From Pseudomonadota bacterium (lineage in GTDB: Bacteria; Pseudomonadota; Gammaproteobacteria; Burkholderiales; Burkholderiaceae_C), in the NCBI GenBank assembly GCA_018241265.1, contig JAFEEF010000001.1, positions 62,001 to 126,000 on the forward strand: DNA of 64,000 bases, given 5' to 3'. A program made the translations under genes and the position numbers. Of the stretch, positions 25,474 through 34,895 are shown in pieces (position 1 is the stretch's first letter; every line of letters begins with the position of its first letter). The notes under the pieces are model-generated. The model saw only the letters and a list, made by a program, of their open reading frames with translations, was not told the origin of the DNA and did no database searches.

Positions 25474-26475
25474 ATGGACAGACGCAAGACGTTGCAGTCG
25501 TTGGGTGGCGCTGCCGTGGCCGGCGCATTGGGCATGACGGGCCGGCTCGCCTTCGCCGCCAACCCGACCATGGTCACGGTCGTCAAGATCGCCGGCATCC
25601 CGTGGTTCAACGCGGTCGAGAAGGGCATCAAGAAGGGCGGGACCGACTTCCACATCGATGCATCGATGGTCGGCCCGGCCAACGTCGATCCGGCCCAGCA
25701 GGTCAAGCTGCTCGAGGACCAGATCGCGAAGAAGGTCACCGTGATCGGCCTGGTGCCGCTCGACGTCAAGGTCTGCGAGCCGGTGCTCAAGCGCGCCCAG
25801 GCCGCGGGCATCAAGGTCATCACGCATGAAGGCCCCGAGCAGGCCGGGCGCGACTGGAACGTCGAGCTGATCGACTCGGTGCGCTTCGGCGAAGTGCAGA
25901 TGCAGCGCATCGCCAAGGACATGGGCGAGGAAGGCGACTACGTCGTCTACGTCGGCACGCTGACCACGCCGCTGCACAACAAGTGGGCCGACGCGGCGAT
26001 CGCCTACCAGAAGGCGCACTACCCGAAGATGAAGCTGGTGGCCGACCGCTTCCCGGGCGCCGACGAGATCGACACCTCGTACAAGACGACGCTCGACGTG
26101 ATCAAGGCCTATCCGAACCTGAAGGGCATCCTCGGCTTCGGCTCCAACGGCCCGATCGGCGCCGGCAACGCGGTGCGCGAGAAGAAGCTCGGCAAGAAGA
26201 TCGCGGTGGTCGGCACGGTGCTGCCGTCGCAGGCCAAGGACCTGATCGCCGACGGCATCATCCGCGAAGGCTTCCTGTGGAACCCGACCGATGCCGGCTA
26301 TGCGATGGTCGCGGTGGCGCGGCTGATGCTCGACGGCAAGGAGATCAAGGACGGCATCGAGATCCCCGGTCTCGGCAAGGCCGCGGTCGACGTGCCCGGC
26401 AAGCTGATCAAGGTCGACAAGATCATGCGCATCAACAACGAGACGATCGGGGGACTGATCGCCGGCGGGCTCTGA
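25474..26475 (+). CDS. sugar ABC transporter, periplasmic substrate-binding protein
   Basis: 333-residue periplasmic-binding protein of the ribose/RhaS/autoinducer-2 class. The N-terminus has RRKTLQSLGGAAVAGALG, a Tat-like or Sec signal, cut near AFA-ANP (about 28). Two Rossmann-like lobes follow (about 30-145 and 146-300), with HEGPEQAG and GFGSNGPIGAG hinge/ligand loops. GGAG lies before ATG 25474. First gene of a four-gene importer (25474-30674); the ATPase gene begins 38 bases after. Its ligand is likely the sugar or lactone handled by the preceding enzymes. Confidence 0.88.
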   Translation: MDRRKTLQSLGGAAVAGALGMTGRLAFAANPTMVTVVKIAGIPWFNAVEKGIKKGGTDFHIDASMVGPANVDPAQQVKLLEDQIAKKVTVIGLVPLDVKVCEPVLKRAQAAGIKVITHEGPEQAGRDWNVELIDSVRFGEVQMQRIAKDMGEEGDYVVYVGTLTTPLHNKWADAAIAYQKAHYPKMKLVADRFPGADEIDTSYKTTLDVIKAYPNLKGILGFGSNGPIGAGNAVREKKLGKKIAVVGTVLPSQAKDLIADGIIREGFLWNPTDAGYAMVAVARLMLDGKEIKDGIEIPGLGKAAVDVPGKLIKVDKIMRINNETIGGLIAGGL

Positions 26476-26513
26476 GCCTCCTGCAGCAGCAGCGGCCCGA
26501 GCGCGAGCAGGAC

Positions 26514-28037
26514 TTGACGAACTTCCTCGAGCTCCGGGCGATCTCCAAGCGGTTCGGCGGCGTCGTCGCGCTGCGCAACGTCGATCTCGCGCTGCCCGCC
26601 GGCGAGGTGCACTGCCTCGTCGGCGAGAACGGCTCGGGCAAGTCGACGCTGATCAAGATCATCGCCGGCGTGCTGCATCCCGAGCCGGGCGGGCACATCG
26701 CGATCGAAGGGCGCGAGTATCCGCACCTGAACCCGGTGCAATCGACCGCCTGCGGCATCCAGGTGATCTACCAGGACCTGTCGCTCTTCCCCAACCTCAC
26801 GGTCGCCGAGAACATCGGCATCGCCGGCCACCTCGGTGCGCCGCGGCTCGTCGACTGGCGCGCGCTGCGAGCCAATGCCGAGCGCGCGATGGCGCGCATC
26901 GGTGCGTCGCTCGACCTCGATGCGCGCGTCGAGGACCTGTCGATCGCGAACCGCCAGCTCGGCGCGATCTGCCGCGCGATGGCGGCCGACGCCAAGCTCG
27001 TCATCATGGACGAGCCGACCGCGTCGCTGACGCGCCACGAGGTCGATGCGCTGATGCGCCTCGTCGTCGAGCTGAAGCGCTCGGGCATCTGCATCGTGTT
27101 CGTGTCGCACCGGCTCGACGAGGTGATGGAGCTGGCCGAGCGCGTCACCGTGCTGCGCGACGGCGCGAAGGTCGGCGAGTTCCCGGCGCGCGAGATGGAT
27201 GACCGGAAGCTCGCGACCCTGATGACCGGCAAGGCCTACGCCTACCAGACGAGCGCGTCCGACTTCGCCGGCGCGCGCACCGTGCTGTCGGTCAGCCACC
27301 TGTCGCGCGCCGGGCAGTACGACGACGTGAGCCTCGACATCCGCGCCGGCGAGATCGTCGGGCTGACGGGCCTGCTGGGCTCGGGCCGCACCGAGCTCGC
27401 GCTGTCGCTGTTCGGCATGAACCGGCCGACCGCCGGCGAGGTCCGGCTCGACGGGCGGCCGCTGGCGCTGAAGTCCAACGCACAGGCGATCGACGCCGGC
27501 ATCGCCTACGTGTCGGAAGACCGCCTGAACCTCGGCCTCGTGCTCGAGCAGTCGATCGCATCGAACATCCTCGTCACGGTGCTCGACGAGTTGGCCAACG
27601 GGGCCGGGCTGATTCCCGAGCGCGCGCGGCAGCGCACCGCGCGGACCTGGATCGACGACCTCGCGATCAAGGCGCCGCGGCCCGACAACGCGGTCCGCAC
27701 CCTGTCGGGCGGCAACCAGCAGCGCGTCGTGCTCGCCAAGTGGATGGCGACGGCGCCCAAGGTGCTGATCCTCGACAGCCCGACGGTCGGCGTCGACATC
27801 GCGGCCAAGGACGGCATCTACGAAGTGGTGCGCGAGCTCGCGGCGCGCGGCGTCGCGATCCTGCTGATCTCCGACGAAGTGCCGGAGGTCTACTACCACG
27901 CGCACCGCGTGCTGGTGATGCGGCGCGGCCGCATCGTCGGCGAGTACGTGCCGCATGCGTCTTCGGAAGAGGCGCTGCAGGCCGCCGTCGATGCCGATGA
28001 CGGCGCTGCGACCACGCCGATGGGACGAGCCGCATGA
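26514..28037 (+). CDS. sugar ABC transporter, fused ATP-binding protein
   Basis: 507-residue RbsA/XylG-type ATPase with two nucleotide-binding domains. Domain 1 (about 5-240) has Walker A GENGSGKST (38-46) and Walker B VIMDEPTASL; domain 2 (about 255-500) has the usual degenerate Walker A GLLGSGRTE and the signature LSGGNQQR. TTG 26514 is taken as the start because AGGA lies before it and the family begins at this point; no ATG is available. It overlaps the first permease gene by four bases (ATGA). Confidence 0.88.
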   Translation: MTNFLELRAISKRFGGVVALRNVDLALPAGEVHCLVGENGSGKSTLIKIIAGVLHPEPGGHIAIEGREYPHLNPVQSTACGIQVIYQDLSLFPNLTVAENIGIAGHLGAPRLVDWRALRANAERAMARIGASLDLDARVEDLSIANRQLGAICRAMAADAKLVIMDEPTASLTRHEVDALMRLVVELKRSGICIVFVSHRLDEVMELAERVTVLRDGAKVGEFPAREMDDRKLATLMTGKAYAYQTSASDFAGARTVLSVSHLSRAGQYDDVSLDIRAGEIVGLTGLLGSGRTELALSLFGMNRPTAGEVRLDGRPLALKSNAQAIDAGIAYVSEDRLNLGLVLEQSIASNILVTVLDELANGAGLIPERARQRTARTWIDDLAIKAPRPDNAVRTLSGGNQQRVVLAKWMATAPKVLILDSPTVGVDIAAKDGIYEVVRELAARGVAILLISDEVPEVYYHAHRVLVMRRGRIVGEYVPHASSEEALQAAVDADDGAATTPMGRAA

Positions 28038-29047
28038 CGACGACCACGTCGACGCGGCCGTCGGCGCTGCAGCGCTTCCGCCGCAGCCACGAGTTCTGGC
28101 TGCTCGCGGTCATCGTCGCGCTGTCGCTCGTGCTCACCGTCGCGACCGACAGCTTCTGGACCTTGCAGAACCTGTTCGACCTGCTGACCTCGAACGCCTT
28201 CATCGGCATCATGGCCGCCGGGCTGCTGGTGGTGCTGATCGCCGGCGGCATCGACATCTCGTTCACCGCCACCGCGTCGGTCGCGCAATACGTCGCGCTG
28301 ACCTTGGGGATACGTTACGGCCTGGGCTGGCTGGCGCTGTTCGCGGTGGCCGCCGCGGTCGGCATCGTCTGCGGGCTCGTCAACGCGATCTTCATCACGA
28401 AGCTGCGCATCTCGTCGATCATCGTCTCGATCGCGACCTTGAACATCTTCTACGGCCTGCTGATCTTCGTCACCGGCGGCAACTACATCACGTCGCTGCC
28501 GAAGTTCTTCCGCGACGGCATCTCGTGGTTCGAGCACGACGACGCGAGCGGCGTGCCGTATGCGCTGAACCTGCAGATGCTGGTGCTGGTGCTGGCGTTC
28601 GTCGTCACCTGGCTGCTGCTCAACCGCACCAACATCGGCCGCCAGATCTATGCGCTCGGCGGCAACAAGGATGCGGCGCAGCGTCTCGGCTTCCATGTCT
28701 TCCGGCTCAACTGCCTGGTCTACGGCTACCTCGGCCTCGTCGCCGGGGTCGCATCGGTGGTGCAGGCGCAGCTCGCGCAATCCGTGACGCCGACGGTGCT
28801 GGTCGGCAAGGAACTCGACGTGCTCGCCGCGGTCGTGCTCGGCGGAGCGACCCTGACCGGCGGCGTCGGCAGCGTGCTCGGCGCGATCCTCGGCGTCGCG
28901 CTGCTCGCGATCCTGCAGAACGGGCTGGTGCTGGTCGGCGTGTCGTCGTACTGGAGCCAGTGGTTCGTCGGGCTGACGATCCTGTGCGCGGTGTCGATCA
29001 CGGCATGGTCCGAGCGGCGGCGCCGTGCCGTCAAGGCCATCGGCTGA
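28034..29047 (+). CDS. sugar ABC transporter permease (first)
   Basis: 337-residue inner-membrane permease of the RbsC family, with about nine hydrophobic segments, the GIDISFTATASVAQY motif in TM2-3, and the coupling loop GGNKDAAQRLGF (about 213-224). It overlaps the ATPase stop by four bases, so is translationally coupled. The partner permease lies 598 bases downstream, beyond an inverted-repeat element. Confidence 0.9.
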   Translation: MTTTTSTRPSALQRFRRSHEFWLLAVIVALSLVLTVATDSFWTLQNLFDLLTSNAFIGIMAAGLLVVLIAGGIDISFTATASVAQYVALTLGIRYGLGWLALFAVAAAVGIVCGLVNAIFITKLRISSIIVSIATLNIFYGLLIFVTGGNYITSLPKFFRDGISWFEHDDASGVPYALNLQMLVLVLAFVVTWLLLNRTNIGRQIYALGGNKDAAQRLGFHVFRLNCLVYGYLGLVAGVASVVQAQLAQSVTPTVLVGKELDVLAAVVLGGATLTGGVGSVLGAILGVALLAILQNGLVLVGVSSYWSQWFVGLTILCAVSITAWSERRRRAVKAIG

Positions 29048-29645
29048 GAGCGACCCATGCCCCTGTCGTTGCGCGGCGATTGCGGAGAAACGTGGGGTGC
29101 GTTTTCGGCTTCTCGCTGCGTTGCCGCCATGCGCAAGAGCCCGCCGGGAATTCGCCCCGGCAGGCGAGTCACTTTCTTCTGCAGGGCCCAGAAGAAAGTA
29201 ACCAAAGAAGAGGGCCCAACACCAGCCATCAGAGTGGTGGGTGTGGCTAGAGACCAGAGGCGGCTGCTGCGACGGGAGCGATGTACGTTGCGTTTGATCG
29301 CTGCTCATCCCGCGGGAGTTCGAGAGCGCTACGCGGGTACGAGTCGTGCCCGCCCTTCATCAGCCGCCTCTGGTCTGTTGCCACGGGCAGCAGCCCAATG
29401 GGCTGGTGTTCAGGCCCTCTTCTTTGCCTACTTTCTTCTGGGCCAGCAGAAGAAAGTAGGTCGGCTGCCGGCCGAGACCGGCGGGCTGCTGCGCCAAGCT
29501 CAGGCCGAGCGAAGAGCAATCCCAGCTCGACCCGTTCGGCTTCTCATCGCTGAAGCGAGGCACCTGTGAAATCGCACGTCGAAAGCGACTCGAGTCCGAG
29601 GCTGCGCGAGCCGGCGATCGGGCAGTCCGGTCGCAGCTTCTGACC
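29048..29645. other. 598-bp gap between permease genes, mostly an inverted-repeat element
   Basis: No protein gene that I can support; ORFs here follow the symmetry of the repeat. It contains the nested inverted repeat (29171-29457), with a GCCGGG-AATTCGC-CCCGGC hairpin just left of it (about 29145-29163) and GCCGGCCGAGACCGGC just right (about 29467-29482). The last 150 bases before the second permease gene show nothing clear. Confidence 0.7.
29171..29457. repeat. 287-bp nested inverted-repeat element (MITE/REP-like)
   Basis: Four matched arm pairs in order: ACTTTCTTCTGC (29171-29182) with GCAGAAGAAAGT (29446-29457); the GGCCCAGAAGAAAGT block (about 29185-29216) with its near-complement (29413-29444); AACACCAGCC (29218-29227) with GGCTGGTGTT (29401-29410); GACCAGAGGCGGCTG (29252-29266) with CAGCCGCCTCTGGTC (29361-29375). 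The centre (about 29267-29360) is unpaired. It has no transposase and resembles AGAAAGTAACCAAAGAA-type repeats I know from Burkholderiales genomes. It splits the ABC transporter operon and could fold into a very large cruciform or transcript hairpin. Confidence 0.8.
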
Positions 29646-30674
29646 ATGGCCGAGATCAGCCGCACCGACTCGCCGACGCGCGCACCGGCGCTGCTGCCGC
29701 GCCTGCTCCACGGCGGCACCGTGCCGATGCTGTCGCTCGTGCTCGTCGCGGCCGTCGCGGTGTTCGGGCTGCTGCTCGGCGACCGCTTCTTCAGCGCCGG
29801 CACCTTGCAGTCGATGGCATTCCAGCTGCCCGAGCTCGGCATCCTGTCGCTCGCGATGATGGTGACGTTGCTGTCGGGCGGCCTCAACCTGTCGATCATC
29901 GCGACCGCCAACCTGTGCGCGCTGACGATGGCCTGGGTGATGACGACCCACGTGCCGCAGGCGCACGGCCTGATGTGGGGCGGCTGGCAGGTCATCGCGG
30001 TGCTCGCCGGCCTCGGCGTCGGCGCGGTCGTCGGGCTGATCAACGGCTATGTGATCGCCTACCTCGGCGTGTCGCCCATCCTCGCGACGCTCGGGACGAT
30101 GACGATGTGCAAGGGCCTGGCGATCGGCATGACGCGCGGCAACGTGATCTCGGGCTTTCCGGATCCGATCGTCTTTCTCGGCAACGGCACCTTGCTCGGC
30201 GTGCCGGTCGCGCTGCTCGTGTTCGCGGCGCTGTGCGTGCCGCTCGCGGTGCTGCTCGACAAGAGCCCGTTCGGCCACAAGGTCTACATGATCGGCTCGA
30301 GCGAGAAGGCGACGCGCTATTCCGGCGTCGACACGCGGCGCGTGCTGCTCGGCGTGTACGTGCTGTCGAGCCTGCTCGCGGTCGTCGCCGCGCTGGTGAT
30401 GATGGCGCGCTTCAACTCGGCCAATGCATCGTACGGCGAGAGCTACCTGCTCGTGACCATCCTGGCCGCGGTGCTCGGCGGCGTCGACCCGTTCGGCGGC
30501 TTCGGCAAGGTCGGCGGCCTCGTGATGGCGCTCGTGCTGCTGCAGGTCATCTCGTCGGCATTCAACCTGCTCGGCTTCAGCCCGTTCCTGACGGTCGCGA
30601 TCTGGGGCGCGCTGATCATCGCGGTGGCGGGCTTCGGCGTCGTGATCGAGCGCGCCTCAGGGACGTCGCGCTAG
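29646..30674 (+). CDS. sugar ABC transporter permease (second)
   Basis: 342-residue RbsC-type permease with about nine membrane segments, SGGLNLSIIATANLC in place of the usual GGIDLS motif, and coupling loop GSSEKATRYSGVDTRR. It belongs with the permease at 28034 in a heterodimeric importer. Its transcription may be weakened by, or independent of, the upstream repeat element. The gene end overlaps the DUF3999 gene on the other strand by 18 bases. Confidence 0.88.
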   Translation: MAEISRTDSPTRAPALLPRLLHGGTVPMLSLVLVAAVAVFGLLLGDRFFSAGTLQSMAFQLPELGILSLAMMVTLLSGGLNLSIIATANLCALTMAWVMTTHVPQAHGLMWGGWQVIAVLAGLGVGAVVGLINGYVIAYLGVSPILATLGTMTMCKGLAIGMTRGNVISGFPDPIVFLGNGTLLGVPVALLVFAALCVPLAVLLDKSPFGHKVYMIGSSEKATRYSGVDTRRVLLGVYVLSSLLAVVAALVMMARFNSANASYGESYLLVTILAAVLGGVDPFGGFGKVGGLVMALVLLQVISSAFNLLGFSPFLTVAIWGALIIAVAGFGVVIERASGTSR

Positions 30675-32027
30675 TGCGGCGTTCGACTTCGCGAGCCGCC
30701 ACACCATCCAGGCCAGCACCGCGACGCCCGCGAGCAGCACCGCCCACAGGCCCCAAGTGCGCAGCGCGGCCATGCGCGCAGCCGATGCGGCGTGTTCGGC
30801 CGCCTCGGGTCGCTCGCGCCACGCGGTCAGGCGCGCCGCGCCGAAGCGGCCGCGCTCGTCGGCCAGCACCGGTACCAGCGACACGATCGGCAACGCACCG
30901 GCGGGCGCATCGGCCGAGCCGGCCTGCAGCCGGTACGGCGGCTCGCCTTGCGCCGCGAAGACGACGCGCGCGAGCGCGGCACGCACCTGCAGCCGGGTCG
31001 TGGCCGGATCGAGCGTGCCGGCGCGCGCGTCGGGCAGCACGCGCAGGTAGCGCAGGCTCGCCTGCACGCGCAGCGGCGGCGAGATGCTGGTTCCCTCGGG
31101 CCGATCGATGCGGTAGTAGACCGCGCTGGCGAGTTCGTGCCAGGGCTCGTCCGCGCGCTGTCGCGATTGCAGCCGCACGGGCGTGACCGCCGTCGTGCTG
31201 CCTTGCCGCAGGTCGATGCTCGTGACCGGCAGCACCGCGCCGAGGTCGACGTCGAGTGCGCCGCTCGCCGGGTCGGCCGTGCCGGTCAGGTCGAGCTCGG
31301 TGGTGCGCGCGGCGTCGTTGCTGTCAGCGCGCAGGGCGACCGCGGTCGCCCCGGAGAGCTGCGGCGCTGCCGCCGGGTCGAGCCAGCGCAGGATCAGGTA
31401 GCGACCGGCATCGGCCGGCAGCACGACGTCGGGCTGGGTCAGTACCGTGCCGGCCGCCTGCAGCGCGATCAACTGGCCCGAGCCTCCGGCATGCCAATGC
31501 TGCAGGTCGTCGCTGCCGGCCAGCGTGTAGCCGGCGTTGAACGTCGGCGGGCCGGACCACGCGAGCCGCACGCGCTGCGGCGCGGGCTGGTCGGTGCGGC
31601 GCTCGCCGAGGTCGATGAGCCAGGCATCGGCGGGTGCATCGGCAGCGGTTGCCGGCGCGAGGCGGCGCAGGTCGATGCGCTCGCCGTCGATCGTCAGGTC
31701 GAGCGCGGCCGATGCCGCACGGCCGGAGTGCACCGGCATTCGATAGAGCGCGGCCGCATGGCTGGCCTCGACCGTCGGCGCCGGCGCGGGGTCGATCAGC
31801 GCGAAAGGCACGCGCCGATCGCGCGCGTCGACGACGCGCAGGTCCGCGAGGCCGGACTGCTCCGCATGCGCATAAGCGCTGGCCGGCAACGGCAACTCGA
31901 TGAAGGGCGCCGTGCGCTGTACGTCGATCGCAGCCTCGTAACGATAGACCTCGGTCGGCGCGGCGGCCGCGCCGGCCGCCAGCATCACGAAGACCGCGGC
32001 GACAGCCCGCTCAACCCGCGTTCGCAT
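30657..32027 (-). CDS. DUF3999 family protein, exported and membrane-anchored
   Basis: 456-residue protein with an N-terminal signal peptide (VAAVFVMLAAGAAAA, cut about 22), a long beta-rich extracytoplasmic body (about 25-420) and one C-terminal transmembrane helix (about 427-446, LWAVLLAGVAVLAWMVW). This is the DUF3999 layout, which commonly pairs with DUF2339 as here. ATG 32027 overlaps the end of the DUF2339 gene by 17 bases. Function unknown. Confidence 0.82.
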   Translation of the reverse strand: MRTRVERAVAAVFVMLAAGAAAAPTEVYRYEAAIDVQRTAPFIELPLPASAYAHAEQSGLADLRVVDARDRRVPFALIDPAPAPTVEASHAAALYRMPVHSGRAASAALDLTIDGERIDLRRLAPATAADAPADAWLIDLGERRTDQPAPQRVRLAWSGPPTFNAGYTLAGSDDLQHWHAGGSGQLIALQAAGTVLTQPDVVLPADAGRYLILRWLDPAAAPQLSGATAVALRADSNDAARTTELDLTGTADPASGALDVDLGAVLPVTSIDLRQGSTTAVTPVRLQSRQRADEPWHELASAVYYRIDRPEGTSISPPLRVQASLRYLRVLPDARAGTLDPATTRLQVRAALARVVFAAQGEPPYRLQAGSADAPAGALPIVSLVPVLADERGRFGAARLTAWRERPEAAEHAASAARMAALRTWGLWAVLLAGVAVLAWMVWRLAKSNAALARRP

Positions 32028-34701
32028 TCGATCTCCCCTGCGCACGCGACGGCAGCGGCGCGACATAGCCGATCACGAGCATCAGCACGCCCACGCCGAT
32101 GAACGACACGATGCGCGTCAGCGTGCCGGAGCCGGAGAAGTCGACCAGCAGCAGCTTCAAGACGACGACGGCCAGCAGCACCGCGCCGACCATCCAGGTC
32201 GCGCGCGCACCGGTGGGCGAGACATCGAGCCCGGCGGCACGCCGCGCCGCCAGCCACATCAGCGCCAACGCGACCAGGGTCCACAGCAGTGCCAGTCCGG
32301 TCTGCACCGCAAGCGACTGCACCCACGCCTCGAACAGGTACGGCACACCTCCATAGTGATGGAAGGCGCGCACCAGCATGGCGTTGAGCCAGACGAAGCC
32401 GACGATACCGAGCAGCGCCACGCGCAGCGCCGCCGGCAAGCCGAGCGCACGTGCATGCGGCCCGCGCAGCCAGGCCGCCGCAGCGACCAGCGCGAACGCG
32501 ATGCCGAGGTCTAGCGGATTGACGAGCGGCACGTGCGGCAGCGGTCGCGCGGTGCCGTCGGAGGCGATGTCGGCGATCGCGGTCCACGCCAGCGCGACGA
32601 TGGTCAGCACGCCGGCCGCGATCGTCCGGTAGGCCCCGGGCGCGAGGCGCAACGGCCAGCGCGATGCCATCGCATCGCGCGGCAGCAGCCACAGCAGCAG
32701 CGCCGGTACCGCGAGCCAGCCCAACCAGGGCCAGGCACTCGACGGGTCACCCCATGGCGCCGTCAGCGCGCGGCCCGCCAGCGCGCCCAGCAGCGCCACG
32801 ACGAGTGCGCCGAGCGCATGCACCAGCGTGCGCGCCGCGGCCGGCCAGTTGCCCGCGGTCCGGGCCAGCAGGCCGGCATGGACGGCGAACGCGATCGGCC
32901 AGGCCCACCAGCCGCCGTCCTGCCAGGGCGATGCGAGCAGCGCGGCGCAGCCGAGCGCCGCGAGCGCGAGTGCCGGCGCATGGCCGATCGCCGGCAGCGC
33001 GATGCGGCGCCAGCCCAGGCGCGCGGCGAGCAGCGCCGCCAGCGCCGCGATCGCACTGATCGAGGCCAGCCAGGCACTGCGCTGCATCGCCGGCTCGACG
33101 AAGGCATCGATCTGCAGTCCGGCGATGCCGAGCAGCCAGACCATGCCCCAGCCGATCAGGATCGGTTCGGCGATCGCCTCGGTCGGCCCGTCGTTCGCCG
33201 GCTTGTCTGAAGGCGATCCGGCGTCGAGAGCGGGTGCTGCATGCCGTTGCACCAGCCATGCCGTGGTCAACGCGCCGGCTGCGCCCATCAGCGCGCTGAA
33301 GAGGTAGGCGTTCCACACGCCATGCGGCGCCCCGTGCCATGCATGACCGATCGACATCGCGATGCCGGCGAATGCCTGCAGCGCATAGCCGAAGCCGCGC
33401 GACACGCGGCGCTGCTGCCGGAATCCCAGCCACACCAGCCCGGCGCCTTCGAGCGCCCACGCGCCCGACGTGCTGCGCGCATCGAGCGCGAACGGGATCA
33501 CGAGCGTGAGGAAGATCGTGCCGACCGCAAGCGTGCCTTCGAACGGCAACGCCATGCGCGGATGCCTGGCCAGCCGCGCCGCCAGGCCGACATAGAACGC
33601 CGCCAGCACCAGCGCCGACAGCGCGACGCCGTAGCGCGTGTCGCGCACGAGGCCGTACTGCAGCGCGAAGGTCACGGTCGGCAGGCCGAACAGCAGGCTG
33701 CCGTTGACCCAGGGCGTATCGCTCTCGGCGCGTCGCGCCGGCATCAGCATGATCGCGACGAAGACGATGAAGAACGCGACGAGGAAGCCCTGGCTGCTCG
33801 CGTAGTGATCGGGCGAATACTGCAACACGCCCCAGGCCGTGCCGATGACGAAGGTCGCGACGAAGCCGACCAAATTGAGCGAGCGCCAGGTCTTGTGCCA
33901 GGCGACCGCCGCGATGCCGAGATCGATCAAGAGGTAGTACGAGAACAGCGCGATGTGCGAGCCGCCGCCGGTCGAGACCAGCAACGGTGCCGCGAACGCG
34001 CCGAGCGCGCCGATCACCGCGAGCGAACGGGCGTCCTGCAGTACCGCGAGTGCAGCCGACAGCGCGGCCACCGCGACCATGGGCGCGAACGCGGCGCCGA
34101 CGCCGAGCACGCCATACAGCTTGAACGCGGCGAACAGCGTCAGGTAGAGCACCGCGACCGCGCCGCCCTGCAGCACCTGCGCATAGCCCGCCCGCTTGAT
34201 GCGCAATCGCCAGCCGACGACGAGCAATGCGATCGCCACGGCGCCGATGCCCGCCAGCCGCAGTTCGACCGGCACGCGCGCATGCTCGCTCGCGTACTTG
34301 GCGAGGAATGCGAGACCGACGAAGAGGATGCCGATGCCGGCCTTCACGATCGTGTTGCCGCCGAACAGCCAGCGGCGGACCGGCGCGAGCCGGTCCGTCG
34401 GAGGCCGAGTCGGCGCGCGTGCATGCGCGGCGGTCGGCTCGACCGGGGGTGACGGGGCGTCGACCTCGGCAGCCTCCGGCGCAGGCATCGAGGCCGGCCC
34501 GTCGTCGGTCGCCGGAGGCGGTGTCTCGACCATCGGTCGAGCAGGCGCCTGCAAGTCGCGCTGCAACGCAGCGACCTGTCGCTCGAGCCGCAGCGTGCGC
34601 ACCAGCAGCCAGCCGAACAGCGCGCCGACGACCGCACCGAAGGCTTCGCTCGCCGCGCCGCCGAGCACCGCACCGATGATGACCGCGACCACGCTGTTCA
34701 T
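32011..34701 (-). CDS. DUF2339 multi-pass membrane protein
   Basis: 896-residue integral membrane protein. The N-terminal 20 residues form a helix rich in Gly/Ala; a Pro/Ala-rich cytosolic stretch (about 55-110) comes before LFGGNTIVKAGIGILFVGLAFLAKYASEH, the conserved start of DUF2339, then more than twenty hydrophobic segments to the C-terminus. A strong GGAGGAGAGG precedes ATG 34701. The DUF2339-DUF3999 pair is proposed to act in the cell envelope; no enzymatic motif is visible. Confidence 0.85.
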   Translation of the reverse strand: MNSVVAVIIGAVLGGAASEAFGAVVGALFGWLLVRTLRLERQVAALQRDLQAPARPMVETPPPATDDGPASMPAPEAAEVDAPSPPVEPTAAHARAPTRPPTDRLAPVRRWLFGGNTIVKAGIGILFVGLAFLAKYASEHARVPVELRLAGIGAVAIALLVVGWRLRIKRAGYAQVLQGGAVAVLYLTLFAAFKLYGVLGVGAAFAPMVAVAALSAALAVLQDARSLAVIGALGAFAAPLLVSTGGGSHIALFSYYLLIDLGIAAVAWHKTWRSLNLVGFVATFVIGTAWGVLQYSPDHYASSQGFLVAFFIVFVAIMLMPARRAESDTPWVNGSLLFGLPTVTFALQYGLVRDTRYGVALSALVLAAFYVGLAARLARHPRMALPFEGTLAVGTIFLTLVIPFALDARSTSGAWALEGAGLVWLGFRQQRRVSRGFGYALQAFAGIAMSIGHAWHGAPHGVWNAYLFSALMGAAGALTTAWLVQRHAAPALDAGSPSDKPANDGPTEAIAEPILIGWGMVWLLGIAGLQIDAFVEPAMQRSAWLASISAIAALAALLAARLGWRRIALPAIGHAPALALAALGCAALLASPWQDGGWWAWPIAFAVHAGLLARTAGNWPAAARTLVHALGALVVALLGALAGRALTAPWGDPSSAWPWLGWLAVPALLLWLLPRDAMASRWPLRLAPGAYRTIAAGVLTIVALAWTAIADIASDGTARPLPHVPLVNPLDLGIAFALVAAAAWLRGPHARALGLPAALRVALLGIVGFVWLNAMLVRAFHHYGGVPYLFEAWVQSLAVQTGLALLWTLVALALMWLAARRAAGLDVSPTGARATWMVGAVLLAVVVLKLLLVDFSGSGTLTRIVSFIGVGVLMLVIGYVAPLPSRAQGRSNANAG

Positions 34702-34895
34702 GTCCTCTCCTCCGCACGCCGTCGTCGTTGTCGCGCGGCGCCGATTGTCGAGCCTGCACGCGCGGCCGGCGCACCTCGCATCGAGGGAAGTTGCCCCGTC
34801 GCGCCGCCTGAACCAAGGGGGATGCAACGCACCGTCGCCGGCCGCAGAATGCCTCGGCCCGGCCCGGGCAGACGGATGCGAGAGGAGACGCCGAC

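Noticed and set aside
22223-25528. 1101-residue minus-strand ORF
   Set aside because: Antisense of the aldo/keto reductase and ApnL-like genes with biased Arg/His composition.
29360-30043. 227-residue minus-strand ORF across the inverted repeat
   Set aside because: Arises from repeat symmetry and the antisense of the permease; no ribosome site.
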